Shown piece by piece: positions 48,713-58,414 of a stretch of 64,000 bases of DNA (position 1 is its first letter; every line of letters starts with the position of its first letter). The translations under genes and the position numbers were made by a program. The notes under the pieces are model-generated. The model had not been told where the DNA came from, did not search any database, and saw nothing but the letters and a program-made list of their open reading frames with translations. This DNA comes from Chitinophaga sedimenti (GTDB lineage: Bacteria > Bacteroidota > Bacteroidia > Chitinophagales > Chitinophagaceae), in the NCBI RefSeq assembly GCF_023156195.1, contig NZ_JAKUKA010000001.1, positions 2,418,001 through 2,482,000 on the forward strand, in the 5' to 3' direction.

Positions 48713-49042
48713 ATGGAACACACCGTAAACAATGTGAATCAGGCCGAACTCGAGAAAATGTGTCACGGCTATGAACAGATCCTTTCAACTTTGCAGGACT
48801 TTGAACCGTTTCCGTCTTCGCAGGTAATCTGCAACGTGATAAATGAACACATCAAACGCCTGTCTGCCGTTATCGCTTATCATAACGAACTGGCGGAAGA
48901 AGCAGAGAAAAGCATGGAAGCCCTGGCCGATGGCCTGCGCAGACTGCGCATGCAGGCGCAAAGGGTAGTCGACGAAACGCAAAAACACGTAATCCGCTTA
49001 TCCAAAGAGGAAGTAGGGGTGATGTATACCGGTGAAGGCTGA
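48713..49042 (+). CDS. Helical hypothetical protein
   Basis: An intact gene of 109 residues if it starts at ATG 48713 (MEHTVNNVNQAELEKM); an earlier in-frame ATG at 48659 would give 127. Nearly all helix with Glu/Ala/Arg-rich heptads (AYHNELAEEAEKSMEALADGL). No signal peptide. I do not recognise the family. It faces the lipoprotein gene across a 428-bp control region. Confidence 0.6.
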   Translation: MEHTVNNVNQAELEKMCHGYEQILSTLQDFEPFPSSQVICNVINEHIKRLSAVIAYHNELAEEAEKSMEALADGLRRLRMQAQRVVDETQKHVIRLSKEEVGVMYTGEG

Positions 49043-49053
49043 AAAAATGAGAA

Positions 49054-49084
49054 CAGCCGGCCCCGCGTGATACCGGACCGGCTG
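49054..49084. terminator. Weak hairpin between convergent genes
   Basis: CAGCCGG (49054-49060) and CCGGCTG (49078-49084) with a 17-nt loop. No T-run. Confidence 0.35.
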
Positions 49085-49100
49085 CAAAGTATATGGACCA

Positions 49101-49844
49101 TTAGGGCCGTGCGGTTAATCTGATATACCGCGGCGACTCCTGGTTCCTTTCTATCTTTTCTATCAGCAGGTTCCGGTTATCTTTCCATTTCACCGTATTG
49201 GGGCCCCAATACTCCAGCATCCGCTCGTCTACCAACTGCGGCTTTTTGCCATTACGGTACAATTCCAGCCCGTTGGGCGTAAACTGCGCCTCCAGGTCGG
49301 CATTGCCGGCAACAAAGTATTTGCCGTCCGGCGATATAACGGGGACGCCTATGGTAAAGGTGGTATCTCCCGTCTCCTTGCCTATCAAGGCATAGGCATA
49401 GCTTTCGTAAAACATACAACCGACCAGCCAGTGGCCCGATCCGGGCACCTCGCCATAATAGGAATACTCTACAAACTCCTCACCGGGATTATTGCCCTCG
49501 TCTGCATCGCGGTCGCTGATCATCATTACACGACGGTTCGCCGCCTGGAAAAACAGGGTATCTCCCACTCTGCGCACCGCGCCGCCGGTCTGTTGCAACG
49601 ACCGGCTTTCACTGGTATCAATTTCCCAGCCCTTTACAGCGTCAAATTCTTCTTTGGTAATAGCGGTGATGTCGTATACCACACCGCCTAAACTCACCGT
49701 ATCCGCCGCAGCGGTCGCAAATGTATCGTTCGCCATCGCAGCCTTGTCAGCAATAACGAGGGAATCAACCGGTGTTTTTTGTGCGGCCGGGGTACCGCAG
49801 GAGCAGCACGCAATAATAGCCGCCGCAGGAAAAATATATTTCAT
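49101..49844 (-). CDS. Lipoprotein, unknown
   Basis: An intact gene of 247 residues starting at ATG 49844 (MKYIFPAAAIIACCSCG), with a lipoprotein signal. The mature part is beta-rich with VVYDITAITKEEFDAV, FVEYSYYGEVPGSGHWLVG and VPVISPDGKYFVAGNADLEAQ. The SPDGKYF pattern recalls propeller blades but the protein is too short for a full propeller. I do not recognise the family. Confidence 0.65.
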   Translation of the reverse strand: MKYIFPAAAIIACCSCGTPAAQKTPVDSLVIADKAAMANDTFATAAADTVSLGGVVYDITAITKEEFDAVKGWEIDTSESRSLQQTGGAVRRVGDTLFFQAANRRVMMISDRDADEGNNPGEEFVEYSYYGEVPGSGHWLVGCMFYESYAYALIGKETGDTTFTIGVPVISPDGKYFVAGNADLEAQFTPNGLELYRNGKKPQLVDERMLEYWGPNTVKWKDNRNLLIEKIERNQESPRYIRLTARP

Positions 49845-49888
49845 AGTTGGATCTATAGACCGGGGCAAAAATAGTGTTTTAAAAATGA

Positions 49889-49915
49889 AAACGCCCCGCA
49901 GACTGCGAGGCGTTT
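49889..49915 (-). terminator. Terminator of sppA
   Basis: AAACGCC (49889-49895) and GGCGTTT (49909-49915) enclose a second CGCAG stem; the minus strand continues TTTTCATTTTT. Confidence 0.75.
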
Positions 49916-49924
49916 AGTGATATC

Positions 49925-51686
49925 TTAGCGGATCATCATATCGTAGGGCAATCTCGCCTGTACGCCCATGGTAAGGCGTTCTAACGACTTAACCTGTTTA
50001 TATACATTGTAATAAACGCCTAATTCTTTTTTCAGCAACTCCGCTTTCACATCATCGCGACCGCCACTCAGCCGCTGCATCCAGGCATCTTTCACCGCTG
50101 GATATTCAGACAGGTAATAACTGGAAATATTGGCCATTTTTGCCGCTGCCCGTACGGCATCTTCGATGCCGCCGATGCGGTCAACCAGTCCCAGTTGCTT
50201 CGCTTCGATACCCGTCCATACACGTCCCTGTGCAATACTGTCCACTACAGCACCATCCAGCTTACGGCCTTCTGCTACGCGACCTTTAAACGACGCATAA
50301 ATTGAATCCACGGATGTTTGCAGGATACGCTTTTCTGTTTCGGTCAGCGGCCTGCTAACGGTACCTAAATCGGCATACTGCGCCGTTTTCACACCATCGA
50401 ACGTAATGCCCAATTTGTTATTGAAGAAACCCTGCAGGTTCGGCAACACTGCGAACACGCCAATGGAGCCCGTAAGTGTATTAGGCTGCGCAAATAGAAT
50501 CCGCCATGCAGGATATATAATATCCACCGGAGGCCGCGTAGTCACCCATCGATACAATTACCGGCTTGCTTTTCTTCGCCAGTGACAGTTCGCGCCAGAT
50601 GCCTTCAGAAGCCGTGGCACTGCCGCCACCGGAGTTCACCCGGAATACGATCGCTTTAATGTCTTTATCCTGGCGGGCTTTACGGATAATTTTGATGTAA
50701 GTATCGCTGGCAATCGTAGTCTGATCATCGCTACTGCCACCTACGATGTCGCCCTGCGCGTAAATCAGCGCAATGGAGCCATCGGGGCCGTCTTCTGTGA
50801 AGTTCACGGCAGCGCCGTACTTCCAGGCGGCAATGAAGTTGATCGATTCGTCTGCGCCAATGCCGATGCGTTTGCGGAATTCGTTCATCACTTCATCATC
50901 ATACTTCAAACCATCTACCAGTTTATAATTTAACGCATCAGACGGGAAGCGGATGAGGCCCTGGTTGGCATAACCGTGCAACGTAGCCGTATCGATGCCC
51001 CTGCGGGTGCCGATGCCGGTCAGGAAGCGACCATAAAGTTCTCCCAGGAACACACTGGTCTGCAAACGGTTAGCGTCCGTCATGCTGGTTTCGCGCAGCG
51101 GTTCGGTCGCGCTTTTGAATTTACCGTTGTAAAAGATCTGCGGTTGTATATCGAGCTTTTCGAGCAGTCCTTTCAGGAACATCAGTTGCATGGAGAAACC
51201 ATCGAACTCCAGCCCGCCTTTAGGGTTCAGGTAGATTTTATCTGCCGCGGAAGCCAGGTAGTACGCCTGCTGCGGAATCACTTCGCCATAGGCGTAAATG
51301 AATTTGCCGCTTTTACGGAAGGCCAGCAAAGCGTTCCGCAACTCTTCATTGGTAGCAAAGTTGTTGGCATTGCTGCCTGCTTTCAGGTAAATACCTTTAA
51401 TATTATCGTCGGAGGCCGCATGGCGCAGGATCCGGACCATATCGTACAGACCTGGCGTTTCGCCCTCACCGGTAAGAAAACCTCCCAGTTTGTCCATTTT
51501 CGCCTGTTCGTTGTAAACAGTACCGGCATCTACCACCAGCACGCTGTTGGCACTTACTTTATAACCGGGATTGGTTGCCGACTTTACAAGTCCGCCGATC
51601 AACATCAGGAAAAAGAAAAAGCCGACAAGTGAGAAAACGACCAGGGCGAGAAAGGACGCAAAGAATATCTTTAAGAAATTGCGCAT
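49925..51686 (-). CDS. sppA: Signal peptide peptidase SppA, long form (frame slips once)
   Basis: About 587 residues. One N-terminal membrane helix, then two tandem S49 protease domains as in the 67-kDa type. The catalytic Lys is in YNGKFKSATEPLRE of the first half and the catalytic Ser in SMGDYAASGGYYIS of the second; VRVNSGGGSATASEGIWRE-like text marks the active site. It degrades cleaved signal peptides in the inner membrane. The frame slips near 50501: two missing bases restore ADSI(Y)AQPNTLTGSIGVF. It is divergent from folK. Confidence 0.92.
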
Positions 51687-51766
51687 AAATGTTCAAGAAT
51701 GAATTACGGAAAACACGAAGGTCACAAATAATTTTGTGAATATAGCGGTTATCTGCGGATTATGGG

Positions 51767-51774
51767 TACTTTTG
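51767..51774 (+). promoter_or_regulatory. -7 box of the folK operon
   Basis: TACTTTTG, exact TAnnTTTG, ends 13 bp before ATG 51788. No TTG at the -33 position. Confidence 0.45.
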
Positions 51775-51787
51775 AACCTCTTAATAC

Positions 51788-52285
51788 ATGAATACTGCGA
51801 TATTACTTATAGGTGGCAACCTCGGAAACCGGAGCCAGAACCTGCGCCGGGCGGTCGATTTGCTGGATTCCACGGCGGGAAAGGTTACACAGCGCTCTTC
51901 CCTGTACGCAACTGCTCCCTGGGGCGGGGTGGATCAGCCAAATTACCTGAACCAAGGCTTAGTGATACAGACGCCGATTTCGGCAACCGAATTGCTGGAC
52001 GTGATGATGGACATCGAAAAGCAGGTTGGCCGGGTACGCCGGGAAAAATGGGGCAGCCGGGTAATCGACATCGATATGATTTTTTTTAACGAGGAAGTGA
52101 TTGACTTGCCTCAGCTGAAAGTACCACATCCGCATATGGCTAACCGTCGTTTCGTGCTGACGCCGCTTTGCGAAATCCTCCCGGATTTTGTACACCCGGT
52201 ACTGCAACAGCCCCTCTCCCACCTGCTGGAAATTTGTCCGGACCAGCTCCCCGTTCACAAACGCCTGCCGGCGCTCACTAAATAA
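51788..52285 (+). CDS. folK: 2-amino-4-hydroxy-6-hydroxymethyldihydropteridine pyrophosphokinase
   Basis: An intact gene of 165 residues. FolK transfers pyrophosphate from ATP to the pterin precursor in folate synthesis. Signs: GGNLGNR (9-15), SSLYATAPWGG, YLNQGLVI and the magnesium-binding pair Asp94/Asp96 in RVIDIDMIFF, then PHPHMANRRFVLTPLCEI. A deoxynucleoside kinase gene follows after 14 bp; this pairing is common in Bacteroidota. Confidence 0.95.
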   Translation: MNTAILLIGGNLGNRSQNLRRAVDLLDSTAGKVTQRSSLYATAPWGGVDQPNYLNQGLVIQTPISATELLDVMMDIEKQVGRVRREKWGSRVIDIDMIFFNEEVIDLPQLKVPHPHMANRRFVLTPLCEILPDFVHPVLQQPLSHLLEICPDQLPVHKRLPALTK

Positions 52286-52299
52286 CGTTTCGCATCCAC

Positions 52300-52926
52300 A
52301 TGAAATATCCGTTTATCACCATAGAAGGCAATATTGGTGCGGGGAAAACGACCCTCGCCACGCGACTGGCCGAACATTTTAACGGCCGGCTGATCCTCGA
52401 GGAGTTTGCCGACAACCCCTTTCTGCCCAAATTTTACGAACGCCCGCAACAATACGCTTTTCCACTCGAACTATTCTTCATGGCCGAGCGCTACAAGCAA
52501 TTGAAAGAACTGCTCACGGCGCAGGAACTGTTTTCGTCAGAAACCGTGATCTCTGACTACCTGTTCGTTAAAAGCCTGTTGTTCGCCCGCATCAACCTGG
52601 CGGAGGAAGAATACGCGCTTTACCAGAAGCTGTTTGACATCATTAATCCACAACTCCGGCAGCCCGACCTCCTCATCTTCCTGAATTCGCCCATTTCGCG
52701 CCTGCAGGCAAATATCAAAAAGAGAAACCGGGAATATGAGCAAAACATCCAGGACCAATACCTCCATGATGTGCAGGGCGTGTATATGCAATATCTCCGG
52801 CAGCACCCCGTCCGCACGTTAATGGTCGATACTTCCAAAATGGATTTCATGTACGGGGATGGTCATTTTGAGCAGCTGCTGGCCGCGCTGGAAAAGGATT
52901 ATCCGCCAGGCATTCATTACCTCTGA
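52300..52926 (+). CDS. Deoxynucleoside kinase
   Basis: An intact gene of 208 residues. Walker A GNIGAGKTT (10-18), the DRX-like stretch SDYLFVKSLLFARINL, and the lid region IKKRNREYEQNIQDQYL place it in the deoxyadenosine/deoxyguanosine kinase-type family. It phosphorylates deoxynucleosides for the salvage pathway in the cytoplasm. Co-transcribed with folK. Confidence 0.9.
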   Translation: MKYPFITIEGNIGAGKTTLATRLAEHFNGRLILEEFADNPFLPKFYERPQQYAFPLELFFMAERYKQLKELLTAQELFSSETVISDYLFVKSLLFARINLAEEEYALYQKLFDIINPQLRQPDLLIFLNSPISRLQANIKKRNREYEQNIQDQYLHDVQGVYMQYLRQHPVRTLMVDTSKMDFMYGDGHFEQLLAALEKDYPPGIHYL

Positions 52927-52988
52927 TAATACTGTTGTTTTGAATTATATTTAAGGATCAGATCCCTCGTCGTTCAAAACATGATTGT

Positions 52989-54481
52989 ATGCCAGCAGAT
53001 AAACAAAAACTAACGACGGCTTCCGGCGCCCCTTACGCAGAGCACGCAAACTCCCTGTCGGCCGGACCGCGTGGCCCCCTGTTACTCCAGGATTTTTTGC
53101 TCCACGAAAAAATGGCGCACTTTAACCGCGAACGTATTCCCGAACGCGTGGTGCATGCAAAGGGATCGGGCGCATATGGCATTTTCACCGTTACGCACGA
53201 TGTAACTCCTTATACCAAAGCAAAGGTTTTTAGTAAGATAGGCAAACAAACAAAGGTGTTCGTCCGCTTTTCCACCGTGGGTGGCGAAAGAGGGTCAGCC
53301 GATACAGAGCGCGATCCGCGTGGGTTTGCGGTAAAGTTTTATACAGAAGATGGGAACTGGGACCTGGTCGGTAACAACACTCCCGTTTTCTTTATTAAAG
53401 ACCCGAAGCTGTTTGCCGATTTCATTCACACACAGAAACGCGATCCGCAAACAAATTGCAAAAGCGCCACGATGATGTGGGACTTCTGGAGCCTGCATCC
53501 TGAAAGTCTGCACCAGGTCCTGATCCTGATGAGTAATCGCGGCACCCCTTATGGCTATCGCCATATGCACGGGTTTGGCAGCCATACTTTTTCTTTTTTT
53601 AGTGGGAAGGAAGATCGCTTCTTTGTAAAGTTTCACTTCCTGACACACCAGGGCATCAAAAACTTTAGTAACGACGAGGCGACGGCCATGCGCGGCCAGG
53701 ATCCGGACTTCGCTCAACGCGACCTGCACTCCGCCATTGCCAACGGCCAGTTCCCGAAATGGAGCCTGAAGATCCGGTAATGCCTGAACGCGACGCCCCC
53801 TCCTATCGCTGGAACCCTTTCGACGTTACCAAAGTTTGGCCGCACGCGGATTATCCGCTGATCGATGTGGGTGAACTGGAATTGAATATCAATCCGGATA
53901 ATTATTTCGCGCACGTAGAGCAATCCGCCTTCGCGCCTTCGCACATTGTGGATGGTATTGGCTTTTCGCCAGATAAAATGCTGCAGGGAAGGATACTTTC
54001 TTATCCCGATGCGCAGCGTTATCGTTTAGGTGTGAATTACGAACACCTGCCGGTGAACCGATGTCCGTTTGCGGTTAACAATTACCACCGCGACGGCGCT
54101 ATGCGTATGGACGGCAATGGCGGTGGTTCGCCCAACTACTACCCCAACAGCTTCGACAACATTAACGCTGATCCGGCGTACATGCGGCAGGAAGAACCAC
54201 TGGAGTCGATGATGGCCGATTTTTATGACCGCAATGCACCGGGAGATGATGATCACTACACGCAGCCGGGCAACTTGTTCCGGTTAATGGCGCCCGGTGA
54301 ACAGCAGGACGTGGTGCGGAACATCGTAAATGCCATGAGCGACATCGGCGGCCTCCGCCGGGAGGAAATCATCCAGCGGCAGCTGTGCCACTGGTTCCGG
54401 GCGGATGTTCGCCTGGGCATGGCGGTAGCCAAGGGTTTAGGTGTTCATATTAATATGCAGGCACATACGGACGTCAATTAA
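52989..54481 (+). CDS. katA: Monofunctional heme catalase (frame slips once)
   Basis: About 497 residues, small-subunit clade. The distal His56 is in [12 protein letters not shown], the distal Asn in [12 protein letters not shown], and the heme-ligand Tyr in [15 protein letters not shown]. It decomposes hydrogen peroxide. The frame slips at 53774-53777: CCGG should be CCAGG, giving SLKIQVMPE, where the Gln is nearly invariant in catalases. The stop overlaps the convergent flavoprotein gene by a few bases. Confidence 0.93.
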
Positions 54482-55704
54482 AGGGCATTCGCCACCAGCC
54501 ACCCGCTGGTCCATGCATGCTGGAAGTTAAATCCGCCGGTAATGCCATCTACGTCCATCACCTCGCCGGCAAAAAACAATCCTTTATGCAGGCGGCTTTC
54601 CATCGTGGCGGCATCCAGTTGCGACAGGTTCACGCCACCGCAGGTCACAAACTCCTCTTTAAAAGTGGTTTTGCCCTGTACGGGAAACTCCATCGCCACC
54701 AGGTATTTAATCAATTTATTTTGCTCCTTCGACGGCAGGTCGGCCCAGCGGGTATCTTCCTGCACACCCGCTTGCTGCAGCAGGAAGTGCCACAGGCGTT
54801 GCGGCAGCCCGAATATATTCTTCTGGTAGATCTTTTGTCCCGCCATACTTTGCCGCAACGAGGGCCACTCTTCCCGGAGCGTGTTCTCCTGGTGATCGGG
54901 CAGCCAGTTAACAATAGCGGTAAATTTATAACCCAGTTCGTGCAGCGAACGCGCTCCCCAGGCAGAAAGCCGTAATACTACCGGCCCACTCATTCCCCAA
55001 TGGGTAATTAGCAACGGCCCGGACTCCTGTAGTCTGGTACCGGCGATCTTCACCACGGCCTGCGGTACAGCAACGCCCATCAGCTCCGTTACCGGGTTGC
55101 CCGGCATATTAAAAGTAAACAACGACGGCACGGGCGACGCAATTTCGTGCCCCAGCTCGCGGAGCCAGTTGAACTTCTCCGGCTGCGGATAACCGCCGGT
55201 GCACACGCATACGTAATCCGCCTCTATCGCCTTATCGCCATGCAGGTGCAGGCGCCAGCGGTCGCCGGACAGCTTTTCCAGCCTCGTTACTTCCGTATTC
55301 ACGTCGATGCGTACACGATACTTTTCGGCTTCCTGCAACAGGCAGTCGATAATGGTTTGCGAGGAGTCGGTCACCGGGAACATGCGCCCGTCGGGCTCGG
55401 CCTTCAGGGTTACGCCCCGCTCGGCGAACCAGTCTACCGTGTTCAGTATATGAAAATGATGAAAACTCTTTTTGAGCAGGTTTTGCCCGCGCGGGTATTT
55501 CTTCACCAGCGCTGCCACCCCGGGCGCATTGTGCGTTACATTACAGCGTCCGCCGCCCGATACTTTAACCTTTGATAACAGTTTACCCGTTTTTTCCAGG
55601 ATGCGTACACTCAGCCCGGGATGCAACCTTGCCGCGTTTACCGCGCAAAAGAACCCCGCGGCCCCGCCGCCAATCACCACCAAAACCTTTCCAGATGCCC
55701 CCAT
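54478..55704 (-). CDS. HI0933-family flavoprotein (aminoacetone oxidase-like)
   Basis: An intact gene of 408 residues. FAD fold VVIGGGAAGFFCAVNAAR, KVSGGGRCNVTH, and the ending TCGGVNLSQLDAATMESRLHKGLFFAGEVMDVDGITGGFNFQHAWTSGW (in parts) are diagnostic of the HI0933 or BaiN-like family. Proposed activities in the family vary, including flavin-dependent reductase. Cytoplasmic. It is divergent from the MG2/TonB-plug gene and convergent with catalase. Confidence 0.88.
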   Translation of the reverse strand: MGASGKVLVVIGGGAAGFFCAVNAARLHPGLSVRILEKTGKLLSKVKVSGGGRCNVTHNAPGVAALVKKYPRGQNLLKKSFHHFHILNTVDWFAERGVTLKAEPDGRMFPVTDSSQTIIDCLLQEAEKYRVRIDVNTEVTRLEKLSGDRWRLHLHGDKAIEADYVCVCTGGYPQPEKFNWLRELGHEIASPVPSLFTFNMPGNPVTELMGVAVPQAVVKIAGTRLQESGPLLITHWGMSGPVVLRLSAWGARSLHELGYKFTAIVNWLPDHQENTLREEWPSLRQSMAGQKIYQKNIFGLPQRLWHFLLQQAGVQEDTRWADLPSKEQNKLIKYLVAMEFPVQGKTTFKEEFVTCGGVNLSQLDAATMESRLHKGLFFAGEVMDVDGITGGFNFQHAWTSGWLVANAL

Positions 55705-55810
55705 TTGCCTTAATTTTGTCCGATTATGATAAAATAAATTTTACCGTATATTTATTGATGCAAATTAAACATTAACACAACATTTGTTAATCATACTGAT
55801 TCTAAATTAA

Positions 55811-58294
55811 ATGCAACAAAGTTCTAAGAAGGCATCAGGACGGAAACTGACAGCGTGGATGATAGGGATGCTCGTAACCTGTGCCGCCTTCAGCTATATC
55901 CCTGCTGATGACTGGACCACCCGGATTACAGCCGCTCTCGAAAGGTTCTATCGCGACTATCCTCAGGAAAAAGTGTACATCCATTTTGACAAAGATTATT
56001 ATGCCGCCGGGGAGAGCATCTGGTTCAAAGGCTACGTGTCCCTCCGGGAACTGCCCGCCTACGGCGCCCGTAACCTGTACTTTGAGTTGATCGACAAAGA
56101 CGGCGTAGTGGTACAGAAAAGGATTGTAGAACTGAGCGAAGGTGGCGGCGCCGGCGAAATAGAACTGCCGGAAACCATGAAATCCGGTACCTACCGCGCC
56201 AGGGCGTACACCTCGTACATGATGAACTACGACTCCAGCTTCTTCTTCCATAAGAATATCCGCATCTACGACGCCAAGAAAGATGTACCGTCCGGAACGG
56301 CCGCACGCCCGGGCGCTGGTGCCGCCACAGGCGCCGATGCAGCCGATAAACCTGCCTACGCCGTACAGTTCTTCCCTGAAGGCGGCGACCTTATTAATAA
56401 TGTAGCCAGCCAGGTGGCGTTCAAAGCCATCAACCAGGCTGGTTATCCCACAAGGGTCAGCGGTACTGTTACCGACAGCAAAGGCCAGAAGGTCGCTGAT
56501 ATTACCACCGTTCACGACGGTATGGGCTCGTTTGAACTGAAGCCGGCAGCTGGCGAAACCTATACGGCGAAGACCAAAGACTCCGCCGGCCTCGAAAAAA
56601 CATTCCCGCTTCCGGCCGCAAAGTCCTCCGGCGTAGCGATGAAGATTTACAATAAAGGTACCCGCATCTTCTACCTCACTTCTTTCAGCAACCAGGAAGA
56701 TACTACCTACTCAGAAATGCTGCTGGTAGCGCAAATGCAAAATCAGCTGATCTATAAAGCCGTACTGAACGTAGCCGAAGGCAAAATCAGCGGCCTCATT
56801 CCCACCCAGCAGCTGCCCAATGGCATTCTGCAACTCACGCTGTTCAAGCGCGACGGCACACCGCTGGCGGAAAGGCTGGTATTTGTACGCAACAACCTGG
56901 AAGAGATCAACATGATCATTTCGGCAAATACTGTATCTAAAGGCCCTCGTACCAAAACTGAACTGGTGCTCGACCTGCCGGACGCCACACGCGGACAGCT
57001 CTCGGTATCCGTTACGGACGCCGACCAGGTGCAACGCGACGAGTACGAGAACAACATTGTATCCAATACGCTGCTTACCTCCGATCTCAAAGGTTACATT
57101 CACCACCCGGGCTGGTATTTCCGCGACACGACCGAAAATACCCTCAGGGCGCTGGACCTGGTAATGATGACCAACGGCTGGCGCAGGTTTGAGTGGAATA
57201 AGATTGTGGCGGGCGACTACCCTGTCTTCCGTTTTCCGTATGAACAAGGCCTTACGGTCATGGGCGTGGCCAAGAAAGGCAACCGTCCGCTGGCAAACGG
57301 TAACGTGAGTTTCATGATCAAAACACCCGCCGACAGCGGCCAGATGATCGCTATGGCGCCCACCAGTGAAAAAGGGGAGTTTATCCTGGCGAACATGACG
57401 TTTAAAGACACCGGCATGGTGTATTACAAGGCAAATGATCCCGAAAAGAAAGGCGCCTGGATCGATGTAACCATCAACAAACACTTTTTCGAACTGCCCA
57501 ACAAGGTAAATGTACCTTATCCTTATATGGTGCCGCCACCGTTGAACCCGAACGTCCTTAAAAGCTACCTGACAACGGTAAATGAAGGCAACGTGGTGAA
57601 CAGGCGCATCAATGATAAAACCATCTACCTGAAAGAATTTAATGTAACCTCCCGCAAACCGACAACGCAGGAAACAGTAGATAAGCGCTACTCCAGCGGT
57701 ATGTTCAGCGGCGACGGACAGGTGTTCGACTTTACGACGGATAACCCGGTGGCCATGAACGTATTCCAGTACCTGCAGGCGCGTGTGGCCGGTTTACAGA
57801 TCACCGGCAATATGAACGAGCCGCAGCTCCAATGGCGTGGCGGTACGCCGCAGCTGTACCTCGACCAGATGCCGGTGGATGTGCAGATGCTCGCGAACCT
57901 GCCGGTGGCCGATATCGCGATGGTGAAAGTATTCCGTCCCCCGTTCATGGGTGGCTTCGGTGGTGGTGCCGGTGGCGCCATTGCCGTGTATACGCGTCGC
58001 GGTGGCGATACGCCGAGAGATAATACCGTCAAAGGCTTTGAACTCTATAAGAAATGGGGGTATAACGCGGTGCGCACGTTCTACTCGCCGGATTACTCCG
58101 TGAAGAAACCGATTCACGAGCTGCCCGACAAACGCCTTACCCTTTACTGGAACCCGAAACTGACGATCGATACGATCCAGAACGTGGCGCGGTTCGACTT
58201 TTACAGCAACGACTTCTCCAAACGCTTCCGTGTAGTCGTAGAAGGGATGGACGTAAATGGTAATGTGGGAAGGGTGGAAAAGATCTTCGAATAA
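55811..58294 (+). CDS. Large envelope protein with MG2-like domains and TonB-plug domain
   Basis: An intact gene of 827 residues. A membrane or signal segment (AWMIGMLVTCAAFSYI) is followed by macroglobulin MG2-like domains (YPQEKVYIHFDKDYYAAGESIWFKGYV in pieces; VQFFPEGGDLINNVASQVAFKA) and, near residues 640-740, a TonB-receptor plug-like domain (VFQYLQARVAGLQITG, LYLDQMPVDVQML, GGAIAVYTRRG). No beta-barrel follows, so it is not itself a transporter. The type is frequent in Bacteroidota and its role is unknown. At 2.5 kb without an indel, it is the longest clean gene of the window. Confidence 0.83.
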   Translation: MQQSSKKASGRKLTAWMIGMLVTCAAFSYIPADDWTTRITAALERFYRDYPQEKVYIHFDKDYYAAGESIWFKGYVSLRELPAYGARNLYFELIDKDGVVVQKRIVELSEGGGAGEIELPETMKSGTYRARAYTSYMMNYDSSFFFHKNIRIYDAKKDVPSGTAARPGAGAATGADAADKPAYAVQFFPEGGDLINNVASQVAFKAINQAGYPTRVSGTVTDSKGQKVADITTVHDGMGSFELKPAAGETYTAKTKDSAGLEKTFPLPAAKSSGVAMKIYNKGTRIFYLTSFSNQEDTTYSEMLLVAQMQNQLIYKAVLNVAEGKISGLIPTQQLPNGILQLTLFKRDGTPLAERLVFVRNNLEEINMIISANTVSKGPRTKTELVLDLPDATRGQLSVSVTDADQVQRDEYENNIVSNTLLTSDLKGYIHHPGWYFRDTTENTLRALDLVMMTNGWRRFEWNKIVAGDYPVFRFPYEQGLTVMGVAKKGNRPLANGNVSFMIKTPADSGQMIAMAPTSEKGEFILANMTFKDTGMVYYKANDPEKKGAWIDVTINKHFFELPNKVNVPYPYMVPPPLNPNVLKSYLTTVNEGNVVNRRINDKTIYLKEFNVTSRKPTTQETVDKRYSSGMFSGDGQVFDFTTDNPVAMNVFQYLQARVAGLQITGNMNEPQLQWRGGTPQLYLDQMPVDVQMLANLPVADIAMVKVFRPPFMGGFGGGAGGAIAVYTRRGGDTPRDNTVKGFELYKKWGYNAVRTFYSPDYSVKKPIHELPDKRLTLYWNPKLTIDTIQNVARFDFYSNDFSKRFRVVVEGMDVNGNVGRVEKIFE

Positions 58295-58320
58295 AGCATT
58301 TCTTTATAAAGAATTAACAA

Positions 58321-58369
58321 CAGCGCCCCTTCCTGCGAGTGATCCAACGGAAGGGGCGCTGCGTTTTTT
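58321..58369 (+). terminator. Strong terminator with 13-bp stem
   Basis: CAGCGCCCCTTCC (58321-58333) and GGAAGGGGCGCTG (58349-58361) pair perfectly, followed by CGTTTTTT. Confidence 0.93.
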
Positions 58370-58371
58370 GT

Positions 58372-58379
58372 TACCTTTG
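58372..58379 (+). promoter_or_regulatory. -7 box of the 5'-nucleotidase gene
   Basis: TACCTTTG, exact TAnnTTTG, directly after the terminator and 35 bp before ATG 58415. No clear -33 TTG. Confidence 0.45.
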
Positions 58380-58414
58380 CTACTCGGCACAGACACTTAT
58401 TTTTTTTTGAAGAT

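Noticed and set aside
56711..57484. A 257-codon minus-strand frame inside the MG2/TonB-plug gene
   Set aside because: Shadow of a clean 827-residue gene; composition follows the complementary codons.
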